A stretch of DNA of 64,000 nt from LH-M37 sp965602855 (GTDB lineage Bacteria > Pseudomonadota > Gammaproteobacteria > SZUA-229). Shown here one piece after another: positions 53,564-63,545 of this stretch (positions within the stretch are counted from its first letter, which is position 1; each line of letters opens with the position of its first letter). Position numbers and translations under genes: made by a program. The stretch lies in the NCBI GenBank assembly GCA_965602855.1, contig CBFCZV010000012.1, forward strand, positions 1-64,000, read 5' to 3'. Under the pieces are notes generated by a model. That model ran no database searches. It was not told the DNA's origin and saw only the letters and a program-made list of their open reading frames with translations.

Positions 53564-55900
53564 TTAAAAGAAAGAACCTATACTAAATTGAAATACTCTT
53601 AAATCATCACCTTCTACATTATTCAATGCCTTTGCCCAGCTAAAGCGCAAAGGTCCAATGGGTGCCAACCAGACGAATGAAAGCCCTGTTGATGTCCTCA
53701 ACTCCTCTAATGCAAAACCATCCTCCGTTGAATTATAGGTCGGCGCAGTATCAAGGAACACATTACCAATATCATAAAACGCACTAAACCTTACTGAGGA
53801 TGGCGGCTTATCAACAAATGGTATCGGAAAAATAAGATCCGCACCAGCGGTGATTCGCATATTACCACCTATTGGATCCCCGTAATCATTGCGGGGCCCC
53901 AAAGAATTAGAGTCGAAACCCCGTACAGTACTCAGCCCACCTGCGAAATAGCGCTCATAAAACGGCAACGTATCCAGATCAGCATAGCCTCCACCATAAG
54001 CCAAATTAGTTCTGGCCAACAATGTAAGACTATCCGATAGACCAAAGTAAAATTTTGTTTGATATGAAAGTTTATAAAACTCTAAATCACTAGTTGGTGC
54101 TGACAAATTTAAAGCTACTGTTTGCGAACTACCTCTTGTAGCGAACACTGTTCTATTGCGCGTGTCATAAGTATAACTGGCATTAAGTAAAAGATTACTA
54201 TAAGCATCACCGTACTCTTCAACAAAGGAACTAGCTTCCAATGATGGATTAATACTTGATAAATTCAAATCAATATGACTTAACCCATAACCAAGATTTA
54301 ATGTTGAGTATTCTGTTAACGGTATACCGTAATTTATGCTGGCATTGTACGAATCAGTTTGAAAATCATTAATATCCTCTTCTGCTGCATCTCTTTTCGC
54401 AAATGATAAACTCATGGTTCTACTGATGCCGTCAATAGTGTAATAAGGATCAGTAAAAGAAACGCTATAAACAGTGTTTGCTGAGTCTGTATTAACACTA
54501 ACTGCAAGGCGCTGTCCTGTTCCCAGAAGATTTTCCTGGGTTAAACCGACATTGAAGAGAAAACCCTCTGTTTGTGAAAAACCTGCGCCAATATTAAAGC
54601 TACCGGATAATCGCTCATCCACATTAATCTCAAGATCAACCGTATCATCGGTACCAGGTACTAATTTTGTATCTACTTCTACGTTTTCCAGATAGCTCAA
54701 TCGCTGCAATCTTATTTTTGAGCGATCTAATTTATCACTCGCAAGAATAGAACCTTCCATTAAACGCATTTCTCGTCTCAACACTTTCTCATGCGTTCTA
54801 AAATTACCATGAAAATTTATATTTCTGACGTGTGTTTTATTACCCGGCACCAACTGATAGACCAAATCAATAATCTGACTCTGCTCATCAATTTCTGGCT
54901 CCAGCTTAACTTTGGCAAAAGCATAACCCACTTTTCCAAGACGGTCTTCCAGCCGATTTTGTGTGGTTGTCATTTTCTTTCTTGAAAATATTTCACCCGA
55001 CTTAGTTAGAACCAATGCTTGCAGAATTTCTTTATCAACCACCATGGGACCAATAATATCAACCTTGCCAATTGAGAACTGCTCACCTTCTTCTAAATTG
55101 ATAGTGACATAAATATCTTTTTTATCAGGCGTAATCGACACCTGAGTTGAGTCTGCTGAAAACTTGATATAACCGCGATCAAGATAATAAGAGCGCAATG
55201 TCTCCAGATCGGCATTCAACTTCGGCTTCGAGTACTCATCAGAATCTGACATTGATAAAGCACCCGGAACACCCAACTCAAGTTCATCCAGCAAGGTGTC
55301 ATCATCAAAAATCTTATTTCCAATCACATTAATTTGCTTAATCAGTGCTATCTGTCCTTCTGATATCTCAATATCAATATCAACACGATTCTGATCAAGC
55401 TCGGTAATCTCAGTTTCTATTCGAATACCATACTTTCCCTGACTAAAATAAACCCGTTCAAGTTCCTGAGTCAATTTTTCCAGTAGCGAACGATTATAGA
55501 TACGTCCCTTAACAATACCGATATCTTCTAAGGCACCTTCTAAAGTCTCACTATCGATAGCTGAATTACCAGAAAAGTTAACCTCAGAAATTGAAGGACG
55601 CTCTTTAACCTTAACAATCAATGCATCACCGTCTCTAAACAACTGAACGTCGGTAAAGAAACCTGTTTTGTACAACTCCTTAATAGAGAAAACAATCTGC
55701 TTACTATCTAGTGGATCACCTACCTGTACAGGAAGATAATTCAAAAGTGTGCCATCGGGCAGGCGCTTGAGTCCTTCGATTCGAATATCACTAACGATAA
55801 AGCTTTCAGCAGACCAGACAAAACCTGACATCAGCATTAAGTGAGCCAGCAACAAAACTCTGGATAATTTCGAACAAAAATTAAATGTAACTGACATCAT
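53564..55900 (-). CDS. bamA: Outer membrane protein assembly factor BamA
   Basis: 778 residues. A signal peptide (to about 30, ending FVWSA) precedes five POTRA domains (about 32-430), e.g. FIVSDIRIEGLKRLPDGTL and GDALIVKVKERPSI. A 16-strand beta barrel with the VRGFDSNSLGPRND (VRGF) loop-6 motif near 655 follows, ending in Phe-Phe as outer membrane proteins do. It inserts beta-barrel proteins into the outer membrane. It overlaps rseP by four bases and is 10 bases from the Skp start. Confidence 0.96.
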   Translation of the reverse strand: MMSVTFNFCSKLSRVLLLAHLMLMSGFVWSAESFIVSDIRIEGLKRLPDGTLLNYLPVQVGDPLDSKQIVFSIKELYKTGFFTDVQLFRDGDALIVKVKERPSISEVNFSGNSAIDSETLEGALEDIGIVKGRIYNRSLLEKLTQELERVYFSQGKYGIRIETEITELDQNRVDIDIEISEGQIALIKQINVIGNKIFDDDTLLDELELGVPGALSMSDSDEYSKPKLNADLETLRSYYLDRGYIKFSADSTQVSITPDKKDIYVTINLEEGEQFSIGKVDIIGPMVVDKEILQALVLTKSGEIFSRKKMTTTQNRLEDRLGKVGYAFAKVKLEPEIDEQSQIIDLVYQLVPGNKTHVRNINFHGNFRTHEKVLRREMRLMEGSILASDKLDRSKIRLQRLSYLENVEVDTKLVPGTDDTVDLEINVDERLSGSFNIGAGFSQTEGFLFNVGLTQENLLGTGQRLAVSVNTDSANTVYSVSFTDPYYTIDGISRTMSLSFAKRDAAEEDINDFQTDSYNASINYGIPLTEYSTLNLGYGLSHIDLNLSSINPSLEASSFVEEYGDAYSNLLLNASYTYDTRNRTVFATRGSSQTVALNLSAPTSDLEFYKLSYQTKFYFGLSDSLTLLARTNLAYGGGYADLDTLPFYERYFAGGLSTVRGFDSNSLGPRNDYGDPIGGNMRITAGADLIFPIPFVDKPPSSVRFSAFYDIGNVFLDTAPTYNSTEDGFALEELRTSTGLSFVWLAPIGPLRFSWAKALNNVEGDDLRVFQFSIGSFF

Positions 55901-57264
55901 TGTACAAACCGCTGAAAATCATTATAGAAGGCAATAAACATTAACGCCCCAAGTATTGCAATACCGATCTGCTGCCCACGCAATTCAAAACCTTCTGAAA
56001 CAGGCGAACCTTTAATCGCTTCGATAAGATAATAAAATAAGTGACCACCATCAAGTACGGGGATGGGTAATAAATTCAGAACACCCAGACTCACAGAAAT
56101 AATCGCCAAAAACCCGATAAATGTAGTCAAACCAATTTCTGCTGTAATACCCGCGTATTTAGCAATAGTCACTGGCCCTGATATATTGCTTAATGAAGCC
56201 TCACCAACAATCATCTTCCATATAACACGTAAAGTAAGTTTTGACATATCCCATGTTTTGGTAATAGCCGCGGGGATTGCCTCAAACACACCGTATTCAA
56301 TATCAACAAACAATTTGTCTTTTAATTCTTGCGGCACTTCCTGATAAGCACCGATAAAGCCTTTAACTTCGCCCTGCTTTTCCCTTGAACCTGGAATAAC
56401 AACAATAGAAACTTCTTGCTGATCACGAAGAATAATGAAATTAATCGGCTTAGCCTGACTATTTTCTACTAATTTAACCAGCTCATCCCAACGCTCAATT
56501 TTTTCATCATTAAGCTTGAGCAGCTGATCACCTTCCTGCAAACCAGCCTGTTCTGCCGGACCATCTTTTATCACGCCACCTATAACTGCGGGCAAATCTG
56601 GCCACCAGTGCCTGAAGCCCAGTTCAGCCATGATATCAGATTCTTTTTCTAGTAATCGAGTCGAACCTAAATCAAGACGTCTGCTTTCAATCATTCCATC
56701 GGCATTTCTGACTTCCAATTCAAGAGTACCGCCATCAAGTCCCTGATCAAGCACGAGCAAATTCAAATCAGACCAGGACTTCACGTCTGCTTCACCAACT
56801 TTCAGCACTTCATCATTATTTTCGAAACCAGATAGTGCCGCTATAGATTCTTCCGCAGGCGCGCCCAGCAAAGCTCTTTCAACCGTAATACCGGATAAAA
56901 AAACGATCCAGTAAAGAATGACAGCAAGCACAAGATTAAACACCGGACCTGCTGCAACGATAGCTGCGCGTTTTAAAAGTGGTTGGGTATTAAATGCATA
57001 GGGCAGATCTTTATCAGCAACTTCGCCTTCACGCTGATCCAGCATTTTCACATAACCACCCAGTGGAATAGCCGCGATAACGTACTCGATGACATTGCCA
57101 TTATCTGCGCGCGTCCAGGTATACAAAGGTTTACCAAAACCAATAGAAAAACGCAGCACTCGCACACCCAGTTTACGTGCCACCCAGTAATGCCCGAACT
57201 CGTGGAAAGCCACCAAAATAGCGATAGCTATAATAAAAAATAAAAGATTATGTAAGATGCCCAT
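55897..57264 (-). CDS. rseP: Site-2 intramembrane protease RseP
   Basis: 455 residues, usual length. The HEFGH zinc motif in TM1 (about 21-25, FHEFGHYWVARKLGV), two PDZ domains (about 115-300), and the second catalytic motif NLLPIPVLDGGH near 400. It cleaves the anti-sigma factor in the envelope stress response. Between dxr and bamA, as in E. coli. Confidence 0.96.
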   Translation of the reverse strand: MGILHNLLFFIIAIAILVAFHEFGHYWVARKLGVRVLRFSIGFGKPLYTWTRADNGNVIEYVIAAIPLGGYVKMLDQREGEVADKDLPYAFNTQPLLKRAAIVAAGPVFNLVLAVILYWIVFLSGITVERALLGAPAEESIAALSGFENNDEVLKVGEADVKSWSDLNLLVLDQGLDGGTLELEVRNADGMIESRRLDLGSTRLLEKESDIMAELGFRHWWPDLPAVIGGVIKDGPAEQAGLQEGDQLLKLNDEKIERWDELVKLVENSQAKPINFIILRDQQEVSIVVIPGSREKQGEVKGFIGAYQEVPQELKDKLFVDIEYGVFEAIPAAITKTWDMSKLTLRVIWKMIVGEASLSNISGPVTIAKYAGITAEIGLTTFIGFLAIISVSLGVLNLLPIPVLDGGHLFYYLIEAIKGSPVSEGFELRGQQIGIAILGALMFIAFYNDFQRFVQ

Positions 57265-57272
57265 ATTTATAA

Positions 57273-58457
57273 TTATTGTTTTCTAGCTATAGATTCATTA
57301 ACGGTGTTTCTTGCCTGATTATCTACCGCCAAAATATTTTCAATGCTTGCCACATCCTCGTCGATAGTCATGCTTTCAAGTGTCTGCTCAATCAGGCTTG
57401 AGATATCCATATAGGCAATTTTATTATCCAAAAATGCAGCGACCGCAATTTCATTGGCTGCGTTTAAAATAATGCTCGCCGCGCCACCCATGCGTATAGC
57501 TTCATAACAAAGTTTCAAACACGGAAAGCGCTGAAAATCAGGTTTTTCAAATTCCAGTTTTGCGACCTCAAAAACATCAAGAGGTTCAACACCCGAGACA
57601 ATACGATCAGGGTACGCCAACGCGTGAGCGATGGGTGTACGCATATCTGGATTACCCAATTGCGCCAGAACTGAACCATCAAGGTATGAAACCATTGAAT
57701 GAATAACACTCTGTGGATGCACAACAACTTCGATATCATCCAGCCCCACCCCAAATAACCAGTGAGCTTCGATGACTTCCAGTCCTTTATTCATCATGGT
57801 CGCTGAATCAACCGATATTTTTGGCCCCATCTCCCAGTTAGGATGATTGATCGCCTGCTCCGGTGTCACCGACGCTAATTGCTCATTTGAGAAAGTACGA
57901 AATGGACCACCACTGGCCGTCAACAAAATTTTGTTAATGCCTGAATCATTGGCAGCATTTGTATTTCCTGCGGGTAGACACTGAAAAATCGCATTGTGTT
58001 CGCTATCAACAGGCAATAGTTCGGCATTATTTTTTTTCACCGCATCCATGAACAACTGCCCAGACATTACCAGCGCTTCCTTGTTAGCCAGTAAAATTCG
58101 TTTACCTGCTTCAGCCGCTGACATACTCGGCAACAAACCCGCCGCCCCAACTATACCTGCAACTACAGTATCAACATCATCAAGGCTAGCTACCTGGCAC
58201 AGCCCCTTAACGCCAGATAACACCTGCGTATCGGAACCTTGTTTACGTAAAGCATCCTCTAACTGCTGAGCGGCTGACTCATCACACATGACAGCAAACT
58301 TCGGACACCACTGCTGACATTGCTGAGCCATTGCTTCAACATCGGTGTTAGCAGTCAAAGCCCTGACCTCATATTGATCGCCATGGCGACTCAATACATC
58401 CAGCGTACTCTTACCAATACTGCCCGTAGAGCCAAGGATAGTGACAACTCTAGGCAT
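57273..58457 (-). CDS. dxr: 1-deoxy-D-xylulose 5-phosphate reductoisomerase Dxr
   Basis: 394 residues. NADPH motif GSTGSIGKSTLDV (about 9-21), ANKEALVMSG (about 124), PVDSEHNAIFQ (metal-binding), and the SGGPFR and NMGPKISVDSATMMNKGLE phrases. It makes methylerythritol phosphate, the committed step of the non-mevalonate isoprenoid route, which feeds UppS upstream. Starts on the last base of cdsA. Confidence 0.96.
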   Translation of the reverse strand: MPRVVTILGSTGSIGKSTLDVLSRHGDQYEVRALTANTDVEAMAQQCQQWCPKFAVMCDESAAQQLEDALRKQGSDTQVLSGVKGLCQVASLDDVDTVVAGIVGAAGLLPSMSAAEAGKRILLANKEALVMSGQLFMDAVKKNNAELLPVDSEHNAIFQCLPAGNTNAANDSGINKILLTASGGPFRTFSNEQLASVTPEQAINHPNWEMGPKISVDSATMMNKGLEVIEAHWLFGVGLDDIEVVVHPQSVIHSMVSYLDGSVLAQLGNPDMRTPIAHALAYPDRIVSGVEPLDVFEVAKLEFEKPDFQRFPCLKLCYEAIRMGGAASIILNAANEIAVAAFLDNKIAYMDISSLIEQTLESMTIDEDVASIENILAVDNQARNTVNESIARKQ

Positions 58458-59284
58458 TAATGCAATCCTTCAATCGGAACGATCAGCCAGTCATAAAATA
58501 CAACGAACAAAGGCATCACTGGTAACAACCCATCAACCCGATCCAGAATACCGCCATGACCTGGCAGAATACGACCACTATCTTTAATGCCCGCTTCACG
58601 CTTTAAGAAACTTTCGTATAAATCCCCAACCACAGACATAATGGTCAGCATTAGTGACAGCCCCATTAACAATAAAAATTGCTGATTCGGAAGATTAAAA
58701 TAATAAGCAGCCAGCGCTGAATAGATACTGCTAGCCAATAAAGCACCCCAGAGTCCTTCAATCGTTTTTCCGGGACTCACATTCGGGGCCAGTTTGTTTT
58801 TGCCAAATTTCTTACCGCTAAAATAAGCACCCGTATCCGCGATCCAGACCAGCATCATGCTGTACAGCAACCACTCAGCACCTCGATCCATACCGTGAAT
58901 GACATACATGGCAATCATTGACGATGGCACTACCCAGAAAGCAACCAGTAACTTGGCCGGCGAAAAAAGAGACTGTTTCAATTCTGGCTTTGCTTTTTTC
59001 AGGAAAAATAAAATTGCAAACCACCACACAGAGGCCAGCAGCAGCAGAATATAAACGTACTGATACAGGTAACTAACACAAAGCCAGGAAAACACAGCAA
59101 GTAACACTGCATAGATAAGCTGCATCAAAGCAGATTGCACCCCCGCAAGGCGCGCCCACTCATGACCACAGACAAAAGAAACTGGGAGTAAAACAAATAG
59201 CAGATTCGATGAAGGCTGATACAGAATCAACCAGATGACTGCCAGTGCTAATGGTACAGCCGTTAAAACACGATGCAGTAACAT
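58457..59284 (-). CDS. cdsA: Phosphatidate cytidylyltransferase CdsA
   Basis: 275 residues, polytopic membrane protein (about eight helices). The C-terminal signature is GDLYESFLKREAGIKDSGRILPGHGGILDRVDGL (quoted in pieces: GDLYESFLKR and PGHGGILDR). It makes CDP-diacylglycerol for phospholipids. It follows uppS with no gap. Confidence 0.95.
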   Translation of the reverse strand: MLLHRVLTAVPLALAVIWLILYQPSSNLLFVLLPVSFVCGHEWARLAGVQSALMQLIYAVLLAVFSWLCVSYLYQYVYILLLLASVWWFAILFFLKKAKPELKQSLFSPAKLLVAFWVVPSSMIAMYVIHGMDRGAEWLLYSMMLVWIADTGAYFSGKKFGKNKLAPNVSPGKTIEGLWGALLASSIYSALAAYYFNLPNQQFLLLMGLSLMLTIMSVVGDLYESFLKREAGIKDSGRILPGHGGILDRVDGLLPVMPLFVVFYDWLIVPIEGLH

Positions 59285-60040
59285 TTACTTAGCCGCTGCC
59301 TTCTTATTTTTAACCTGATCAGGTGTTTTACCAAAACGACGCTGTCTTGTTCCATACCACTCGATAGCTTTTTCTAATGATGCATCATTAAAGTCAGGCC
59401 ACAATGTTTCGGTGAAGTAGAGTTCTGCGTAAGCCATCTGCCATAATAAAAAATTACTGACACGGCTTTCACCACCTGTCCTGATAAAAAGATCAATTTC
59501 AGGTAAATCTGACAGGCACATTTCTTCTGACACTAATGATTCGTCAATCTCATCTGCAGATAATTCACCTGAAGAAACTTTTTGCGCCAAATGCTTGCAG
59601 GCCTGGGTAATATCCCAGCGACCACCATAATTTGCTGCAATAGTTAAGGCCAGCCCGTTATTATCAGCAGTCAGGATTTCAGTTTCGTTAATAACAGATT
59701 GCAGATCCTGAGGAAAAGCCGTGCGATCACCGATGAATTTAACGCAGACATTCTGCTTCTTCAACTTCATCATTTCATTCTTAAGTGTCGAAATAAATAT
59801 CGACATCAGCGCACTCACTTCCTTTTCAGGCCTTTTCCAGTTTTCACTACTAAAAGCAAAAACGGTTAACGCCTTGATACCCCGCTGATCACAATTTTCA
59901 ACGATTTCTCGCGTTGCATTTACACCAGCGTGATGCCCCGCAGTTCTTGGTAAGAAACGCTTCTTTGCCCATCGACCATTGCCATCCATAACGACAGCAA
60001 CATGTTTGGGTATTAAAGGAGAATGATCACTTTCGCTCAT
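59285..60040 (-). CDS. uppS: Undecaprenyl diphosphate synthase UppS
   Basis: About 251 residues from the ATG at 60040; a longer frame from a GTG at 60049 adds three residues. Motifs: VAVMDGNGRWAKKR (catalytic Asp about 20), HHAGVNATREIVE, and FAFSSENWKRP. The LFIRTGGESRVSNFLLWQMAYAELYF block (in part) is typical of cis-prenyltransferases. It makes the C55 carrier for cell wall and O-antigen synthesis. Confidence 0.95.
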   Translation of the reverse strand: MSESDHSPLIPKHVAVVMDGNGRWAKKRFLPRTAGHHAGVNATREIVENCDQRGIKALTVFAFSSENWKRPEKEVSALMSIFISTLKNEMMKLKKQNVCVKFIGDRTAFPQDLQSVINETEILTADNNGLALTIAANYGGRWDITQACKHLAQKVSSGELSADEIDESLVSEEMCLSDLPEIDLFIRTGGESRVSNFLLWQMAYAELYFTETLWPDFNDASLEKAIEWYGTRQRRFGKTPDQVKNKKAAAK

Positions 60041-60066
60041 CAATAGCACTTTACAATAAACTCGAT

Positions 60067-60624
60067 TTATACTTCCATTAACTCGGCTTCTTTTGTCGCC
60101 AGCATTTCATCTACTTTAGCAACAAAACTATCAGTCAATTTTTGCACACTATCTTCTGACTGCCTGGTTTCATCTTCGGTAATTTCTTTTTCTTTTAATA
60201 AATCTTTGAAATCACTGTTCGCATCACGACGAATATTTCTAATCGAAGTACGACCACTTTCAGCTTCTTTTCTTACCACGCGCACCAGATCGTGACGACG
60301 CTCCTCAGTTAACTGAGGCATAGGAATTCGAATAAGCGTACCAGCAGTAGCCGGATTCAAACCCAAATCAGATTTCATGATTGCTTTTTCAATGGCTTTC
60401 ACCATATCTTTTTCCCATGGTGAAATCATCAACGTTCTGGCATCTTCAACAGAGACATTGGCAACCTGCGACAAAGGTGTTTGCGCACCATAATATTCAA
60501 CGGTAATGTGATCAAGCAAACTTGGATGTGCACGACCAGTACGAATTTTTGTTAATTCGGTACGTAAAGACTCAACGCTTTTACCCATACGCATTTCAGC
60601 ATCTTCAATAATCTCGTCGATCAT
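60067..60624 (-). CDS. frr: Ribosome recycling factor Frr
   Basis: 185 residues, usual length. Matching phrases: MRMGKSVESLRTELTKIRTGRA, LDHITVEYYGAQTPL, and LTEERRHDLVRVVRKEAE. With EF-G it splits the ribosome after termination. It follows pyrH immediately (start 60624, pyrH stop at 60625), so the pair is translationally coupled. Confidence 0.96.
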   Translation of the reverse strand: MIDEIIEDAEMRMGKSVESLRTELTKIRTGRAHPSLLDHITVEYYGAQTPLSQVANVSVEDARTLMISPWEKDMVKAIEKAIMKSDLGLNPATAGTLIRIPMPQLTEERRHDLVRVVRKEAESGRTSIRNIRRDANSDFKDLLKEKEITEDETRQSEDSVQKLTDSFVAKVDEMLATKEAELMEV

Positions 60625-61356
60625 TTACTTATCTCCCATCACAACTTCAGTCCCAACAGACTGATTGACTAAAGCTTCAGGCAAAGCGCCTGCATCGTTT
60701 AAATTAAATATACGCAGCGGCAGCTTATTATCACGACATAGCACCACTGCTGTTGCATCCATGACCTGTAAATTTTTATCCAGCACTTCGTCATAGCTCA
60801 GCTTTTCGAAGCGTTTGGCATCAGGATTCTTCACAGGATCAGAATCAAAAACGCCATTGACCTTGGTCGCCTTCATTATAACATCGGCCTTGATCTCAAT
60901 GGCGCGCAAACAACCGGCTGTATCGGTAGTAAAATAGGGATTTCCGGTACCCGCTGCACAGATAACCACTGTTGAGTTCTCAAGATGCGCTATCGCATCG
61001 CGTTGAGTGAACTCATCGCAAACACGTGGCATTGCCAGGCCAGACATCACAACCGCTGACTGCCCCAGCTTATCCAGCGCATCCTGCATCGCCAGACTGT
61101 TCATCACCGTCGCCAGCATACCCATGCTGTCACCCGTGACACGATTCATACCTGACTCGGCCAAACCCACTCCGCGGAAAATATTACCGCCGCCGATGAC
61201 CACACCAACCTCAACACCCATTGCAACAACTTCTGCAATTTCTTTGGCAACGCGATTAATCATCGCAGGATCAATGCCATAATCCATTTTACCCATCAGC
61301 GCTTCGCCGCTGAGCTTAATTAGTACTCTTTTATATAAAGTCGATTTTGACGTCAT
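60625..61356 (-). CDS. pyrH: UMP kinase PyrH
   Basis: About 243 residues from the ATG at 61356 (MTSKSTLYKRVLIKLSGEAL). The longer frame back to 61395 would start inside the upstream terminator hairpin, so I reject it. Motifs: LIKLSGEALMG, VVIGGGNIFRG, and GTGNPYFTTDTA. It makes UDP from UMP. The gene is in the conserved tsf-pyrH-frr order. Confidence 0.95.
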   Translation of the reverse strand: MTSKSTLYKRVLIKLSGEALMGKMDYGIDPAMINRVAKEIAEVVAMGVEVGVVIGGGNIFRGVGLAESGMNRVTGDSMGMLATVMNSLAMQDALDKLGQSAVVMSGLAMPRVCDEFTQRDAIAHLENSTVVICAAGTGNPYFTTDTAGCLRAIEIKADVIMKATKVNGVFDSDPVKNPDAKRFEKLSYDEVLDKNLQVMDATAVVLCRDNKLPLRIFNLNDAGALPEALVNQSVGTEVVMGDK

Positions 61357-61378
61357 AACATGTCCAAAGGGTTTACAC

Positions 61379-61408
61379 AAAAAACCGGGTATCAATTCCC
61401 GGTTTTTT
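61379..61408 (-). terminator. Rho-independent terminator between tsf and pyrH
   Basis: AAAAAACCGGG and CCCGGTTTTTT pair around an eight-base loop, with A and T runs on both sides. It lies just after the tsf stop (61431) on the minus strand, so rpsB-tsf and pyrH-frr are partly separate transcripts. Confidence 0.85.
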
Positions 61409-61430
61409 GTATTACATCATTTCCTGTAAC

Positions 61431-62315
61431 TTAACTAGCGCCTACTTGCGCCATGACTTCGTCAGCGAAGTTTTCCACTTTCTTCTCGATGCCCTCACCC
61501 ACTTCATATCGAATGAAGCGAGCAACTGTAGCACCGGCTTCGCCCAACAAGCCACCAACAGTTTTGTCTGGATCTTTAACAAATGGCTGACCTACTAAGG
61601 TGATCTCTGCCAGATATTTGCGGATACGACCCGCCAGCATTTTTTCTACGATTTCTGCAGGCTTGCCACTTTCCAGTGCCTGAGCGCGAAGAATCTCTTT
61701 TTCTTTTTCTAGTACGTCAGCAGAAACATCTGCTTCTGAAACACACATAGGATTACTGGCAGCAATATGCATAGCAACATCTTTAATGAGATCATCGTTA
61801 CCATTTTCCATTTCAACCAGTACACTCATACGCAAACCATGTGCATAGCTACCGAAAGAACCATTCGCAGTTTCAAGCAATTCAAAACGACGAATCTGAA
61901 TGTTCTCACCAATTCTGGCAACCATAGCCTGACGAGTTTCTTCAATCGAACCTTCACCACCTTCCATTGGAAGAGCTACAAGCGCTTCAACAGAAGCAGA
62001 TTGATTCGCCAATGCCGCTTTTGCAACTGAAGAAACGAATGACATAAAGTCATCGCCACCTGATACAAAATCAGTTTCACAGTTAGCTTCAAGAATAACG
62101 GCTTTTTTACCGTCTTCGCTGATCTCAATCGCAACACGACCTTCAGCAGCAACACGACCTGATTTCTTGTCAGCCTTGGCAAGACCAGACTTACGCATGT
62201 TTTCGATTGCGGTTTCAATATTACCTTCTGCTTCCTGCAGTGCTTTTTTACATTCCATCATGCCTGAGCCAGTACGCTCACGCAGTTCTTTAACCATAGA
62301 CGCTGTAATCTGCAT
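61431..62315 (-). CDS. tsf: Elongation factor Ts
   Basis: 294 residues from the second ATG (62315), which has GAGGTG five bases upstream and aligns with MAEITASLVKELRERTG; the first ATG is three bases earlier. Motifs: RERTGSGMMECKKAL, NCETDFV and the C-terminal core. It exchanges GDP on EF-Tu. It is 47 bases after rpsB, in the universal pair. Confidence 0.96.
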   Translation of the reverse strand: MQITASMVKELRERTGSGMMECKKALQEAEGNIETAIENMRKSGLAKADKKSGRVAAEGRVAIEISEDGKKAVILEANCETDFVSGGDDFMSFVSSVAKAALANQSASVEALVALPMEGGEGSIEETRQAMVARIGENIQIRRFELLETANGSFGSYAHGLRMSVLVEMENGNDDLIKDVAMHIAASNPMCVSEADVSADVLEKEKEILRAQALESGKPAEIVEKMLAGRIRKYLAEITLVGQPFVKDPDKTVGGLLGEAGATVARFIRYEVGEGIEKKVENFADEVMAQVGAS

Positions 62316-62362
62316 CATTTCACCTCTTTAAAAAAATTAATAATCAGGGATTCGAATAATGA

Positions 62363-63277
62363 CTATTCGTCATCCTTTTTAGCGGCCTTTTTCTTAGGGG
62401 CTGCTTTCTTTTTAGGAGCTGCTTTCTTTTTAGGTGCGGCTTTCTTCTTAGGTGCTGCTTCTTTCTCAGGAGCGGGTGCCTCTTCAGTCTTAGCTTCTAC
62501 TGCCTCAGCAGCTTCGGCTTTAGGAGCGGCCTTCTTCTTAGGCGCAGCTTTTTTCTTAGGCGCAGCTTTTGGCTCTTCAGCTTTCTGAATAACCGCAGCG
62601 GCACGACCTTCAATCACAGCATCTGCAACACCCTGTGTGTACAGACGAAGCGCTTTAATCGCATCATCGTTACCAGGAATAATGTAGTCGATACCGTCAG
62701 GTGAGTTATTAGAATCAACGATACCAAATACAGGAATACCCAGTGTTTTAGCTTCCAGCACAGCGATATCTTCATGACCTACATCGATAACGAAAATCGC
62801 ATCAGGTAGACCCTTCATGTTCTTAATACCGCCAAGAACTTTCTCTTTCTTTTCCATTTCACGAGTCAGACCCAGCGCTTCTTTCTTGATCAAACGATCA
62901 AAAGAGCCATTAGTTGACATTTCTTCCAGGTCTATCAAACGTTTGATAGATTGGCGAATAGTCGCAAAGTTGGTCAACATGCCACCCAACCAACGATGAT
63001 TAACATAAGGCATACCACAACGCTCTGCTTCTTCGCCGACAATCTGACGGGCTGCGCGTTTAGTACCAACGAAAAGGATGGTGCCTCTGTTTGATGCAAT
63101 CTTGCCCAGAGCATTTACCGCATCGTTATACATGGGTAAAGTCTTCTCAAGATTGATAATATGGATTTTGTTACGAGCACCAAAAATGAATTCAGACATT
63201 TTTGGATTCCAGAAACGAGTTTGGTGACCGAAGTGAACGCCAGCTTCAAGCATTAAGCGCATAGATACGTTAGACAT
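62363..63277 (-). CDS. rpsB: 30S ribosomal protein S2 with Lys/Ala/Pro-rich C-terminal tail
   Basis: About 304 residues from the ATG at 63277, which has GGAG seven bases upstream; the earlier in-frame ATG at 63289 lacks one. The first 225 residues are normal S2 (EAGVHFGHQTRFWNPKM, RWLGGMLTNF, DAIFVIDVGHE). The last 75 residues are an added tail: repeated AAPKKK units interrupted by an acidic EAAEAVEAKTEEAPAPEKE stretch, ending in KKDDE. S2 usually ends at about 230-240, so the tail is unusual; similar tails occur in some other bacterial S2 proteins. Divergent from map. Confidence 0.95.
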   Translation of the reverse strand: MSNVSMRLMLEAGVHFGHQTRFWNPKMSEFIFGARNKIHIINLEKTLPMYNDAVNALGKIASNRGTILFVGTKRAARQIVGEEAERCGMPYVNHRWLGGMLTNFATIRQSIKRLIDLEEMSTNGSFDRLIKKEALGLTREMEKKEKVLGGIKNMKGLPDAIFVIDVGHEDIAVLEAKTLGIPVFGIVDSNNSPDGIDYIIPGNDDAIKALRLYTQGVADAVIEGRAAAVIQKAEEPKAAPKKKAAPKKKAAPKAEAAEAVEAKTEEAPAPEKEAAPKKKAAPKKKAAPKKKAAPKKKAAKKDDE

Positions 63278-63423
63278 AATATTCTCCAATATAAGGGTTA
63301 GGCCTCCATATACCCCATGAAATAACCGTTTTTTAAAACGGCACCCAATTACATGTGACGGTATATGTGCGAAGTAAAATTAGATATAGTCTGCCCTCAG
63401 GCAATGGTTATATCCGGTTAAGT

Positions 63424-63440
63424 CTCAAGGAAACCTTGAG
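63424..63440 (-). promoter_or_regulatory. Hairpin at the 5' end of the rpsB transcript
   Basis: CTCAAGG-AAA-CCTTGAG forms a seven-pair stem right after the predicted transcription start of rpsB. It may stabilise the mRNA or be part of S2 autoregulation, which is known for rpsB leaders of gammaproteobacteria. The leader is about 165 bases. Confidence 0.45.
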
Positions 63441-63449
63441 CGCGGCGGC

Positions 63450-63478
63450 TTTATACCATATTGAGAATGAAGAAACAA
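63450..63478 (-). promoter_or_regulatory. Sigma-70 promoter of rpsB-tsf
   Basis: On the minus strand TTGTTT (63478-63473) and TATAAA (63455-63450) are spaced by exactly 17 bases. The following GCCGCCGCGC is a GC-rich discriminator, typical for promoters under stringent control of ribosomal protein genes. Confidence 0.75.
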
Positions 63479-63545
63479 CATTTGACGTCACACAAAGAGT
63501 GGCTCAATGCAACGATAACCGATTGATTAACAAAGAAATTATACC

